64,000 bases of DNA. Origin: Hexactinellida sp. DTS-2022. Lineage: Eukaryota; Porifera; Hexactinellida. A program made the position numbers and the translations under genes. A model generated the notes under the pieces. The model ran no database searches and had not been told where the DNA came from. It was given only the letters and a program-made list of their open reading frames with translations. The stretch lies in the NCBI GenBank assembly GCA_028753945.1, contig JAPNXP010000001.1:5198501-5262500 (forward strand). The letters run 5' to 3'. Positions 43,284 through 55,082 of the stretch are shown here, piece after piece (position 1 is the first letter of the stretch; the number at the start of each line of letters is the position of its first letter).

Positions 43284-46200
43284 TGTAATTTCCTAATAGC
43301 TCTGGAAGTGGGGGCGATAAGCAGAGCATTAAGCGCTCCTGATTTTTTGGAGCGCGATCCCGCTCCGCGCTCCTAATCATAAAAAGGAGCGGCGCTCCTG
43401 TTTTCGCTCCTCCGAAAAAAAGGAGCGCACACCCGCTCCCGCTCCTGAAAAATTGGAGCACGAACACTTTGCGCTCCTTCATTTCTTATGTACCAAAATG
43501 TGTTAAATAAACAAAGATATTTCTCTAATTTGCGCTGATTTGCGCTTAAATTGCGGAAACCTCATGAAACTTATATAATTACATTTACGTACCAAATTAT
43601 CAAGCTCTTCAAATTCAATAATTGTATCAGTAAAATTAAGGAAAAGGGACTAGCAAAGAAAGTTATACTCAAAAATGTTTAAATTCGAATTGTATATCGT
43701 ATTTACATAACAGTGAAATTTGACGAGTGTGAAGTTAGCAAAAGATTCAAGTGAGCACACTTCAAACGCCAATTTGACCCACTTATACATGCTCAATTGA
43801 CTTGATCTTTGTTTTGCTTGAAAGAGGGGATAAAGTGGATTAGGAATATCCCATATTTTACACAAAAAGGTGTGAAATTTGTACTTGAAAATTTTACATA
43901 AAGTTTCCTTTTTTTTTAAAAGTTTGTTTAGAAAATTGTCAATTTTTAATTTGAGCCTACAAATTTATGTAACAGTGAATTATAGATCTCAAAATGTCAT
44001 GAATAGATCAGTATTTCCAACTACCTCTGATAATTTCGAGTTCTACATTATTTGACTTTTCCGTAAACTTCGATACTCAATTGTTGATTAATTAATTAAT
44101 TCTTCATCACTATTAGATGATCAATGTGTTACTAATTTAGCAATGTCTATATAACCGTTGCCGTAAAGACATGATGATAGGTTAGTTGTGATTACGATTA
44201 CGATTAGGATAATAGCTAAATTGTGTGATCGATTAAAATTGATGAAGATTGTAATCGTAATCGGCCCCAACCTTAATATTCAAAGCGAATATTTTCATTA
44301 AAGCGAATATTCATTAACTTACAGCCAGTCCATAACATTCGGAATAATTGCGTTTGCAGTTCGTATTGACAAGCTGCTCCTCTGCGCTACGCGCGTTAAG
44401 GGTAATCTGTATTGATATTCGGGCGTTCACGGTGAATCTCAGAATTGCATAATTTACTACTAGGAATACTCTAGATGAGATAGAGTTTGACTTCTATGAT
44501 TTTTTTTTTCTTAATTTTCAATCAAGATGGTGTTTTTTAATAAAATAAGACGTCGAATTCCTTATATGGGCATGACATTTTTTCAAAATTGTTGAATCTT
44601 TTTGAATTTTTGAACATAATATTATGAGACTATTTCCTCTCAGTAATAATTTATATTTTATTTATTTTTGCAGAAGAAACGATGCTAAAGGGCATTTTTT
44701 CAAAATAATCATAAAACGCAGTCGTGCACTAAACTATCGTTATAAAATGTTAGAAGAAAAATTTTTCAATTCTAGTTCAAGGGTCTGAGGATGTATCATG
44801 TGTTACCCCAGAGAAATTTTTTGACTTTCTGATTATTATTTTTGGTTTTATAAGCATTCTAAGGCTGCGGCCCACGAATTTTTCCGAATTTCAACATCAA
44901 AAGAGGTGATAAAATTCTACACTGCCATATATTGTTCCCAAAATTAAAAATTTCGGAATCTACAGGTCAAAATATACAGGTTCACGTCAAAAAGTTCAGG
45001 AATATGTCAAAAATTAGGAAATTAGGGGCATAAAAGAATATGAAGGGTATGCAAGTACCCGGTGATCATATATTACTGTGGGAAATTGGACAGCAGAATA
45101 ATTCTGTTATTCTTCATAAAAATGCGCCAGCTTCTTATCTATGCGTAGCATTTGTTTTCAACACTTTTACAATAATATATCATGAGTTATGACCAATTTA
45201 TGACTATGGTTTTGTCTGTTTTGTCATATTTTCACACCTCAAGGCCCTCAAATATACAATAATGTATCATATAAAACACCAATTTGGTAATACAAATATG
45301 GAAATAGCATTTGCGCACAAAATGAGACGTTACACAACACGATCCAATCATTATTCGATAAGTTATGGACTTTTGGGCCACAGAAGGGGGCAAAAAATCT
45401 GACATTTCACACCTGTTGATATTTCAGAAACGCTTTGAGATAAAATGATCATAGGCATTAGAAAATACTGTAAATACCTGACTTGCTATACGTTTATAAT
45501 ACATTTTAGGACTCTAGGTGTCACACTTTTTAACATGACCATATATGGTAATTTGATGTGCCCAATTTTGATGACGAAGCAAATTTTGTAACTCTTGATC
45601 TCTGGACAGCAGAGACTAGCTCTAAAATTCTAGTCACATCATGATTCTATTTCTTACTCATTGGATAAACTTTTGGGATTATATTATAATTCGAATGACG
45701 TGTTCTGATTTCAAATGCCCAAATATGGTGGTGTCAAAGTGGCAATATGTTAAAAAGCTGACAAAAATCCAACTTCTGATCCAAATGTGCTAGAGCTTAG
45801 CTCTAAATTGCTAAAAATAGTCTAATTCAATTTAAAATGACATTTTCTATTTTATGCAGTTTAGGAACTCCTTTTCCTCGCACTTTCATATTCTGGACTC
45901 AGCCACTTCGACACAAATTAATTAAATGCTAATTATGAAGGTGTAAAAAAAGACCATTTGGGCATATGGATGTAAAAAAGAGAATTTTTATTCTAGAAAG
46001 TCAAACTTTTTTTTAAAATGCTCAGTATATGTAGGCGCATGTTTTAAAAGCGGGCAGTTTTGGCAATATAATACAAAAAAATTGAATTAGTATACTTTTA
46101 ATGAAAAATAGTGGTTTTTTTTTGACCAATTTCACAAAAATGACAATAACATAGAGTAGATTAAAGAAAAAGCATATTTCGGTTCGATTTAAACCATTGA

Positions 46201-47327
46201 GTATTGACTCAGGTATATTTTATAATTGACATGTTTCGCGCTAAAAACTAACATAAAAAAAAATATTTAATATTTGGCTAGTATGGATTAGGCCTATATT
46301 GACATTGTCTAGTTCATAACTAAGGATATATACATAGTAGAACTCTAATATTTTCAGGGATATCTTAGATATATTAGTACTATCCAAAAACGCAATAAAA
46401 ACATTAGGTCGTCGGGTGTCAAAATATCAGTACAGAGCACCCTTAAGACAACTTGCACTCGGGTCTGCGGGCCTCGCTTGTATTCAAAAGCATATACCTT
46501 TTCAAATGCTATGCCAATTGTAATTAAATATTGTGATATTTAATGAAATTTAATGAAAATTATGCATCCCCTCGCCCTACGCCGATACGTTTTTTCCCAT
46601 TTTGTAATAAAAAAAACATCGCGATTAATATATAAGATTATTGGGAAAACAATGTGTACTTCGTATAATCTACTCGGACGATTGGTTTTTTGTTCAAATC
46701 TTTATTTATAATGTAGTTATATCTACTGCTTACACACTTTTAGATTTACCACCCGATCTACAATGGTTACTTGAATTTATCATTGAAAATACATTTTCTC
46801 TCTCAAGTGCAATGGAACTTCTAAATCAAACTGACTCGCATCCTAACTCTATTTGGGGCAAAATTAGTAATGCTGTAAATGGCCGAAATCGTCCATTGTT
46901 GAGGAAGAAGATTTATCTCAAGTGGGTGAAGAATGTTTCTAAAATTCAGGATTGTGTAAACAAGCATTTTGAGGCTGTTACAATCCACCATAAACTATAT
47001 ATATATTTGTTCCAGCGAATAATAAAGATCGTCCTGAACCTTGTAAAACGGAGCAAGTTCGTCCCGTTTTTATTATTCAACTTCCACAATATTTGCCTAT
47101 TAACGAAGATTTACAAATAAGGTATGAACTCGAACGATTAACTGTACAATTTAGAACATCTCTATTTTCTAAACGTATATTGAAGGATATTAATACCACT
47201 ACCGTGAATTCTAATTGAATTTTGTATCAAATTTAACCCAATTCTTTCGTAAAATAGACCTAAAATGTGTAGAATCGGAGATAACTAATGATCATCTCTT
47301 CACTTTATGGGCATCAGGATCATGTGG

Positions 47328-47882
47328 CAGTGCTGCCAACCCTCCCGCTTTCGGCGGGAGGGTCCCGCTTTTTGATGTTTCCTCCCGCTCTCCCGCCTCC
47401 CCTCTCAAACCTCCCGCTTTTTGGATGATTGTATATGTAAATATTAGAATCTTAATTTTATAATTACAAGCAATATATTTTAGTAGTCTTCACTTAACTA
47501 ATTTACTCTAACCCGAGAAACAAATTTGTCTCTTTTAAAATACCATAATTCTGTATATTATCTTGTATTTCCAATTTTCCATTCTGACACATCATTTAGG
47601 GAATTTTTACAACACATCATTTAGGAAATTTTTATTTATTTATATATTTTATAATAATAATAAAATGCTCACTGCTACCTTATATTCAATATTAGAGGGT
47701 AGAAACTAATTGATAGGTAGAGAAATGTTTTTATAATGCCTTTTATTCAGGTATTCTTGCTAATTTAACTAAAATACTGACCTCCCGCTTTTTCTCCCGC
47801 TTTTAGAGTATCTACCTCCCGCTTTTAGATGAAACTCCCGCCACAGGTCCCACTTTTGGGATATTTTAGGTTGGCAGCACTG
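47328..47882. mobile_element. Small TIR element inside the MULE gene
   Basis: 14-bp inverted ends CAGTGCTGCCAACC / GGTTGGCAGCACTG with CCTCCCGCTTTT repeats near both ends. ATGTG flanks the element (47,322-47,326 plus one G; 47,883-47,887). Removing it with one ATGTG restores a continuous frame across the site, so it inserted into coding sequence. Confidence 0.8.
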
Positions 47883-47990
47883 ATGTGATATAGATTCGTA
47901 TTTGGATTCTGTTAAAGATATAAAAAGGCGCCTTAGCGAAAGAGAGATAGATCATGGCGATAATCTTGCCTATCTTAATAATTGCGATAG

Positions 47991-48030
47991 CCAAATTTGG
48001 TTCGACGGTATACCGTCGAACCAAATTTGG
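47991..48030. repeat. Perfect 40-bp palindrome in the MULE gene
   Basis: CCAAATTTGG TTCGACGGTA followed by its exact complement. It breaks the surrounding frame. Could be a snap-back duplication arising during repair. Confidence 0.9.
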
Positions 48031-48702
48031 CGGTATTAAACATTACGAATGTACAAATGAAGAAAATATTCATTTCGACAATGGTTTCATATTATTCAAG
48101 AAGATTACATATTCGATGTAATACAAAATTTTGTAAATGTTTTTATTGGAAAATATAAATCGAAGCTATTAGAAAGATCTCAAATAATGTCATTATGGCT
48201 AATGCACAAAAACATAGATAATCCTAATTATGTTTATTTATGGGGTAAATATTATATCTGGATCACGCAATCTGAAATAGCTAACTTTATTGGATGGATA
48301 ATTTGACCAATAGAGAAAAATGAGATTTTCTATAGAGAAAGATTAAGAAGCGTGTATACTGAAATTATTACTAAGATCAATAATAACTCTGGTTTTCTCC
48401 TGGATTCTTCCGAATCAAAATGCATAGATTTAGAAAATCATGAAAGTAATGATTCATGCGTAGAAGTCTCTAACCGAGATGATCATACCTCTTTATGTAG
48501 TTACTGACATTGATATTTCTTCAAACTCAGCAAATTTATTAGGGTCATGAGATAAATTGGAAATCAATGAAAATGGTGAATTCATTGTAAGTTTTGAAGA
48601 ATGGCAAAATATTACTTCAACGGATTCCGAAGGTATTACTAAATGTAATCAAAACTGGAACAATATTTTTGCAGAAAATTACTAGAATGTGTCCCGTACT
48701 GT

Positions 48703-50375
48703 GTGTTATTGTTCAAGATTCACTGGTTTAGCAAATTGAATAGTCGTAAACATAACTGTGCTTATTTTCAGGCTCGTGCTTATTGTAAATTTGATAACTG
48801 CCTTTCATTTCATATTTGTATTCAAGATAGACTAGATCCTTTAAATACTTGGGTTAGGGTTATCTATTCTACCCGAGGGGTGATATCTTCTCAACATTTT
48901 GAAGAAAAAACTGCTCATTCGAGACATCTATCAGGAAATTTGTGCTGTCAGGTCGCTCAAAAATTGGATAATTTGTCCACCAGTAAGTATTACTATTCCC
49001 AATTTGGCGATCCATTTGAACTTTCTCAATATAAATACGGTAATTTAACTCGCTTAAAATCACAAACATGTTTAAGGAAAGTTAAATCGGAAACAAGATC
49101 TGCAGCACGATTTTCTACTGATCAGTTAGTTGATATTTCAGAAACACGGTCATATTTTTGTCAATTATTACCTGGTAGCTTAATGTCAGGATATATACAA
49201 TACTTTGCTCAACATCCTTTTGTAATACACATGCATACAGAAGAACAGATTAGGTTATTTAATTGTTATAAAAAAGATATGATAGTTCTCAATTTAGATG
49301 CGACTGGATCAATTATCAGTAACCCTTTTCCTGGTTCTACAAGAATATTTTACTATGCCTTAACTCTACAACACCCAAAGTATAAAATGAGTCCGGTTCC
49401 AGTTGCGGAAATGATAAGTAATGACCATACAACAGCTGAAATAACCCATTTCCTATACAGATGGTTTTTAACATGCAAAAAAGTTATTTCCAAAGACCTA
49501 AATATAGCCCAAGTTGAAATGGATTACAGTTGGGCTATTTTACATAGCGCATGTACTGTGTTTAATAAATCTAGCTTGGTTGATTACCTTGAAAAGTGCT
49601 GGCGTATTATCGTCAACAAAGAAGAACTTAATTTGGAACCAGTCCTTCATATTTGTTCAGCACACATAATGCATAGATTTTCTCATCAAATAGCTAAGAA
49701 ATTCAAGGTTGACAAGAAATTAAAATCATTGATACTGTATGTTTTAGGATCAATGATTTCGTGTAAACAAATTTCAAAACTTGATACTTTGTTCACCTCA
49801 TTATGCTATGTGCTAGCTAGTGAATTTATTATTCCTTCAGTGAGTGAACATTGATTGTCCTAGAATCATTAATACAGGGGGAGTATTCCTTCGATTTGGA
49901 TGTAGAGGACATTGATAAAGAAAATGAATCCAATGAAAATGCTAAAACATATAAAGAAAAATCGCTATTTGGTCGACATTTTAGTTCCCTGTGGAATGAA
50001 TGTATTAATGACATACAGAAATATGAAACATCTATCAAAACCAAATTAAATTTTAATACCTGTTTTAATCCTAATATCTTAAAACATATCCTCACTTATT
50101 ACATGCCATTAGTTCCTTTGTGGAGTGGGCTAATTCTTAATATTATAAAACCTGATAATCATCCTACAGATAGTAATGCACCTGTTGAAAATTGGTTTAG
50201 GATTGTTAAATACAGTATTTTTGATGGCAAATTAAATATTAAAGCTGCAGATTTTATTCGACAAATATATCCAAATATTCAAGAGCGAATTGCGGCATAT
50301 AGATTTGGCTTTGAGGCTATAGCGAAAAAAGTCTTTGTACCTAAGAAGAGGAAGTTATCACAAGTTATCCCTTAA
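48703..50375 (+). pseudogene. MULE DDE transposase, frameshifted
   Basis: Two adjoining frames: 48,703-49,854 (383 codons) and 49,851-50,375 (174 codons). The first has a Cys/His-rich start (HNCAYFQARAYCKFDNC), first catalytic D199 in NLDATGS, second D274 in EMDYSW, and the MULE-type C318xxH321 (HICSAH). The second carries the probable catalytic E113 in APVENWFR. So the DDE triad is split by a frameshift or stop near 49,852. The frame upstream of 48,703 has a TAG at ~48,682 preceding CYCSRFTG. The protein cannot be produced as one chain without recoding; I treat it as dead. Confidence 0.85.
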
Positions 50376-51733
50376 GAGGAACTTTGTTATGAAAAATGGT
50401 CTAAACGAAAGAAATGCAATTCTAGTTATATATACCCTCAGATAAATAAAATTGAGAAAGCATTTGGACAATTTCCAAAAACGACATTATAGCAACGTGA
50501 CTAAAAGGTTTGTAAAAGACCAACTAGAAAATACCTTGCAACATTGCAATAATTAATTAATGTCCAATCTAAATAAAAGAACACCTAGTTTGAATTCACC
50601 CAAAGATAATGTACTTGTACTTAATATTAATCTACAAGTATGTAGTCCTTGCAGGTATAAAACATTGCAGGAGATGGGAATTGTCTATTTTCATCATTAT
50701 GTTATTGGATAACTGGCAGTGTTGATGACCAAACGACAGTACGCAATATAATAGTCAATAATATGGTAGGGAAGTATAGGGATGTCTGTATAATTATATT
50801 AAAAACAAGTATCCAGTCACAGTCAGTGGTTTCAGAAGTACCATAGATTACGTAAATAAAATCAGAATGAGAAGAGACAGAATATGGGGAATGATACTGA
50901 ATTGTTTTCCGCGGCCTTAATTTTCCAAACTGATATTTGGGTCTATTCAGTTGGAAACAAATGGGAAATATTCTCAGGATCAGGGAAAAGTATAGGTGAA
51001 GTGATACAATCACCACCATCTAACTATTTAGGGGGTATATACATTCATTACACAGGAAATCATTATGAACCCATTCTAGGAGTAGTAAAAGACAGTTAAT
51101 ACTTACTCTAGCATCTAAATTATGTAATAGGTACTTTAGTGGGGATTTGTATAGTTTATACAGTTCTATGCATATTATTAGTCTCTATTATCTTTATTAG
51201 TTATTATTCTTATTAAATGTTGTTTAATATGAATTAAATTAGTATTTCAAATTGTATCGAATGGGATCTATAAATTCTGAAGGTCTTAGGTTTACAATTG
51301 TAAGTGAATAAGTAGGAAAAACTAATTAATTCATGACATTTTGAGATCTATAATTCACTGTTACATAAATTTGTAGGCTCAAATTAAAAATTGACAATTT
51401 TCTAAACAAACTTTAAAAAAGAAAATGAAATTTTATGCAAAATTTTCAAGTACAAATTTCACACCTTTTTGTGTAAAATATGGGATATTCCTAATCCACT
51501 TTATCCCCTCTTTCAAGCAAAACAAAGATCAAGTCAATTGAGCATGTATAAGTGGGTCAAATTGGCGTTTGAAGTGTGCTCACTTGAATCTTTTGCTAAC
51601 TTCACACTCGTGAAATTTGAAACTAAATGATTATATAATAATATTTCAATTATTGCATTGGTCAGCATCTAGCTGTTAACAGCTTCGATTTTCATTTGCT
51701 GTTAACAGCTTGGCTGTTTCCATCTCTGGTAAG

Positions 51734-52797
51734 CAGTGATGTTTTTTGGGGGGGTCTCGGGGGGGGGCGCCCCCCCCACTTATTTCGCTAGGGGGGCGCT
51801 CCTTCCTATCAGTTATCTATAAAACGAGCCCTTCGGTCTCGGTCGCTTTGCGACAGATCGGTGCTACGCACCTCAAGTTAACGGCCACTGTGAGGCCTTA
51901 CTCCTCACATTTTCTACCATGGAAATGGTAGAAAGGGACGTTATGATTTTGAATTTTCATTAATTTGTTTACCTATTTTGTGTAAACAACAACAACAAAT
52001 ATTCATATTATAAATTAAAAAATGCGAAATTCGTGTTCAGCATACTTGTTAACCTATAATACCCGTTGGAAGCAAACTTCTAGGATGATTTTGAATTTCA
52101 TTAATTTGTTTACCTATTTTGTAAACAACAACAACAAATATTAATATTATAAATTTATAAACGCGAAATTCGTGTTCAGCATACTTGTTTACCTATAATA
52201 CCCGTTGAAAGCAAACTTTAGGTTGATTTTGAATTTTCATTAATTTGTTTACCTATTTTGTGTAAACAACAACAATAAAGATTCATAATATAAATTTATA
52301 AACGCGAAATTCGTGTTCAGCATACTTGTTTACCTATTATAACATTTGAAAGTTAGTTTATATCCCAATATTAATTGCGGTTTCTATTCCCCCGTCACTT
52401 TAATATAATCCGGACAAACACACAAACAAACAACAATCGAGATTTAATAATATAGATGTAACATCAAGTTAAAAAAATTTGTCGCAATTTTAACTTACCC
52501 TCATTTAATATCATTATAGACTTATAGTTCTCTATGGATCTATTATAACAGATTTACGATGATATTTTGAAAATTTCTAAATTTCCTATCATCCTATAAT
52601 AGTATATTTGTGAACTTTGAGCAGTGTTGACAGATTATGAACAAAGTTCCTAGATTTTGGCTTTGGCATGAACCTATGACATGTACATGTCCCCCACTTC
52701 ATTATGGGGGCCGTTTTCACCTAAGTTTTCTAAGAAAAGTCTAAATTTGAAAAGGGAGCGCCCCCCCCCCCACTTCTTTTTTGGCAAAACACTACTG
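51734..52797. mobile_element. hAT-like element within the 9.9-kb hAT, imperfect duplication
   Basis: Starts CAGTGATGTTTTTTGGGGGG and ends CCAC...GCAAAACACTACTG. Flanking octamers CTGGTAAG and CTTGTATG agree at 6 of 8. Poly-G/poly-C blocks lie next to both ends. Contains the Helitron-like element at 51,825-52,458. Confidence 0.6.
51825..52458 (-). mobile_element. Helitron-like element with three ~130-bp tandem units
   Basis: On the minus strand it starts TCTATATTATTAAATCTCG after A and ends GACCGAGACCGAAGGGCTCG before T, with a GTCGCAAAGCGAC hairpin 17 nt from the 3' end. Positions ~51,944-52,340 hold three direct repeats of ~130 bp (GATTTTGAATTTTCATTAAT ... GTTTACCTATAATACCCGTT). Single units of the same repeat occur at ~17,830 and ~36,650. 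Confidence 0.65.
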
Positions 52798-53330
52798 CTT
52801 GTATGGTTACGATTTAGTAAATTGATAAAACTAACTCAAATTTCCAATCAAAATGAATATATAATATATTATATATGTATATATTATCTGTTAATTCACT
52901 AGATATACTGAATTACATAATCAATTTCCTTCCTCCTTCCTCTATAACATCCAATCTATTGATGTTTCGTGATTACTAGTTACCTTCATAATATTAGTCA
53001 CCTATTTAGTCTAGAACTAAAGTTTTCGTATGCAGCCAATTAGAAATCAACTGATCCTATACGTTTCACTCCGTTCTCACCATTTCCAGCTCTTTGTCGT
53101 TCCCTCTAACTATTGTCTGTTTCCTATACATATTAAGAGGGGAGCGCGCTCCTAAATTTGGAGCGCACTCCAGCTTCCGCTCCTCAAATTTAAAAGGAGC
53201 GCTCCTTTAATGCTCTGGCGATAAGAGATTCCGTAATATACACATAAGTTAACGGAAATAGTGGGGAAGCGAGGTATTAAAAATCCAAAATTGCAGCTGT
53301 GCCGACGCATGTTTGTTTGGAGGCACTATA

Positions 53331-53524
53331 CAGTCAGGTCTGCTTATTATGAACAATATTTCGTCTGCTTAATATGAAGATTTTTTATTATGAACAAGCC
53401 CTATGGTCCCAATTTAACAACTTGCATAGGGTTTGTATTAAGTTGAGTTCGCTTATTATGAAGTCTCTCTATTATGAACATAATTTTTGGTCCCTTGAAT
53501 GTTCATAATAAAAGAACCTGACTG
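53331..53524. mobile_element. TA-flanked MITE, CAGTCAGGT family
   Basis: 194 bp; ends CAGTCAGGTCTGCTTATTATG and complement of CATAATAAAAGAACCTGACTG; TA on both sides (53,329-53,330; 53,525-53,526). Relatives at ~39,365-39,570 and perhaps 5,290-5,410. Confidence 0.87.
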
Positions 53525-53533
53525 TATTTAGTT

Positions 53534-54084
53534 CAGGGTTGGGTTCAAGTACAATTTACTTAAGTACTTCTGTAATTAAGTACATTTTTTGAGTACTAAG
53601 TACTTTCACCATTTTTCCGTTGTACTTGTACTTGTACTTAATTACTTTCCTCATTTTCTAAAGTACTTGCACTTGTACTTGAGTACTTGTTACTCGTGAC
53701 TTTTTTATCATTCAATATATTTCCAACACACATCATTGATGTTCCTCAAATCCCATCTCAAATAATGTAGTGTTACTTAATACTTAGTATATTAGGAATT
53801 GTGTTCGTGTCAAGGACTACTACTAAATCAATTAAATAGATTTGGATGATACTATATAAACTATGTATTTAGCAATTTCTACTATTAGTACGAGAGATTT
53901 ATCATAAGAGCTTGGGAAGTACTTGTACTTGTACTTAAGTATTTTCCTAATTTTTTCATCGTACTTGTACTTGTACTTAAGTACTTTAAGTTTACCTGTA
54001 CTTGTACTTGTATTGTACTTGAATATCTGAAAAGTAGTAGTACTTGTACTTAAGTACTTTCAAATGTACTTGAACCCAACCCTG
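53534..54084. mobile_element. hAT-type MITE with AAGTACTT arrays, duplication ATTTAGTT
   Basis: 551 bp; TIR CAGGGTTGGGTTCAAGTACA; ATTTAGTT at 53,526-53,533 and 54,085-54,092. Both ends consist of arrays of TACTTGTACTT/AAGTACTT, so the arms are strongly self-complementary. Confidence 0.93.
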
Positions 54085-54639
54085 ATTTAGTTGGTTGGTA
54101 AATTGATAGTGCCTCCAAAGGAAAATGCTGTCTGCACAGCTGCAATTTAGGATTTTTCTCGACATGTAATCATCACTATGAAGGTGTTAAACAATTTAAG
54201 AAAGGTGTTTCGGAAGGCAACAACTAAAACGAAACTTCCAACTTAGTGAGTTGGAAGTTTCGTTTTAGCTCACTTCATTTCAAAGATATTCAAGTTTCAG
54301 TAGAATATAATAAGTGATGAGTCAGCATTTTTTATGTGCGTGTTGGGTGATCAGTGATCACCCAACACCAACCAACCCATTCGAAATATAGAATTCACAA
54401 AATTGTAAAAACACAATTTCTTTACGTTGTCATCGTCACCTCAAGGTGTCAAGACCCACTTGTATAGGTGCTACGTGACGTAAGGACCAATTGATAAATT
54501 GAAAGTTTGTTTCTATCTTATGTAATTTCTGAGATTAATGAAAGTTTGCAAATTAGTATTAATAATTATTCAAATTATTAATAATTTAACACCATTATTA
54601 ATTTATGTACAGCCATAGCCGAGGCGCATGCATTAGTCC

Positions 54640-54800
54640 AAATTTTCTATGTTGTCGTTAGTCCAAATTTCAAAGTTGTCATTAGTCCAAAAATGTAGGA
54701 TGTTGTCGTCAGTCCAAATTTGCTATGTTGTCATTAGTCCAAATTTCAAAGTTGTCATTAGTCCAAATTTCAAAGTTGTCGTTAGTCCAAAAATATTGGA
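54640..54800. repeat. Minisatellite, TTAGTCCAAATTTCAAAGTTGTC unit
   Basis: About six imperfect direct copies of a ~23-26-bp unit (GTTGTCRTTAGTCCAAATT). The ORF through it is repeat-encoded. Confidence 0.8.
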
Positions 54801-55082
54801 ATTCTTTCAAAATCCTACCATTCACCAATACTTGTTAAAGATTTATTAGTATGTCCCATTGTGGTTTTATCGTATACAAGTTGCCGCTTTTTATAATTAC
54901 CACAGAGTGTCTAAATATAACTGTTTATCAATAACAGTAGCTATTGAATACTAAATGCTTCTTATAAAAACATGAGAATTTACAATATAACTAAAAGAAG
55001 TAACTATTATGGAATACAAGATTGAAGAATATCAACGCAAGGGAGGTAAGATTGCTTCCACCCCTGATGGGTCAAATATTTC

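Larger units (their letters stand above)
46641..48690 (+). pseudogene. 5' part of MULE gene, interrupted
   Basis: Open segments: 46,641-47,120 (159 codons, with LPPDLQWLLEFIIENTF), then 47,140-47,327 in pieces, continuing after the 47,328-47,882 insertion with an acidic coding-like stretch to 47,990. A perfect palindrome (47,991-48,030) breaks the frame, and further broken frames run to 48,680. No domain is recognised. Could be the transposase N-terminus or a second MULE gene. Confidence 0.5.
43724..51610 (+). mobile_element. 7.9-kb Mutator-like element (MULE) with ~280-bp TIRs
   Basis: Terminal inverted repeats 43,724-44,004 and 51,326-51,610 start CGAGTGTGAAGTTAGC and agree closely over ~280 bp with a few mismatches and short indels. 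A perfect 10-bp direct repeat TGAAATTTGA flanks (43,714-43,723; 51,611-51,620), within the usual 8-11-bp MULE range. Inside are a broken transposase gene (46,641-50,375) and a small nested insertion (47,328-47,882). TIR similarity suggests fairly recent transposition. The 2.6 kb from 44,005 to 46,640 has no ORF I can support. Confidence 0.93.
43322..53217. mobile_element. 9.9-kb hAT-type element hosting nested transposons, duplication GCGATAAG
   Basis: Left end CAGAGCATTAAGCGCTCC; right end GGAGCGCTCCTTTAATGCTCTG; GCGATAAG at 43,314-43,321 and 53,218-53,225. Both subterminal regions (43,330-43,480; 53,145-53,205) are arrays of GGAGCG/CGCTCC. No hAT transposase remains. Its length comes from insertions: a MULE (43,724-51,610) and another element (51,734-52,797). 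Without these the original would be under 1 kb, a typical MITE. Confidence 0.88.
53281..54535. repeat. CCAAAATTGCAG multi-hairpin repeat split by two insertions
   Basis: Left arm 53,281-53,330, right arm ~54,105-54,155, then the tail shared with 62,930-63,270. Between the arms sit a TA MITE and a hAT MITE. The tail has a perfect 17-bp-stem hairpin near 54,221-54,261 (AAAACGAAACTTCCAAC) and GTGTTGGGTGATCA...TGATCACCCAACAC at ~54,339-54,367. Confidence 0.75.

Noticed and set aside
48703-49854. MULE ORF as a domesticated host gene
   Set aside because: It sits within intact TIRs and target duplication and is frameshifted before the catalytic Glu; no sign of host adoption.
54649-54849. 66-codon ORF with repeated VQISKL motifs
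   Set aside because: Encoded by the ~24-bp minisatellite; repeats explain the peptide.
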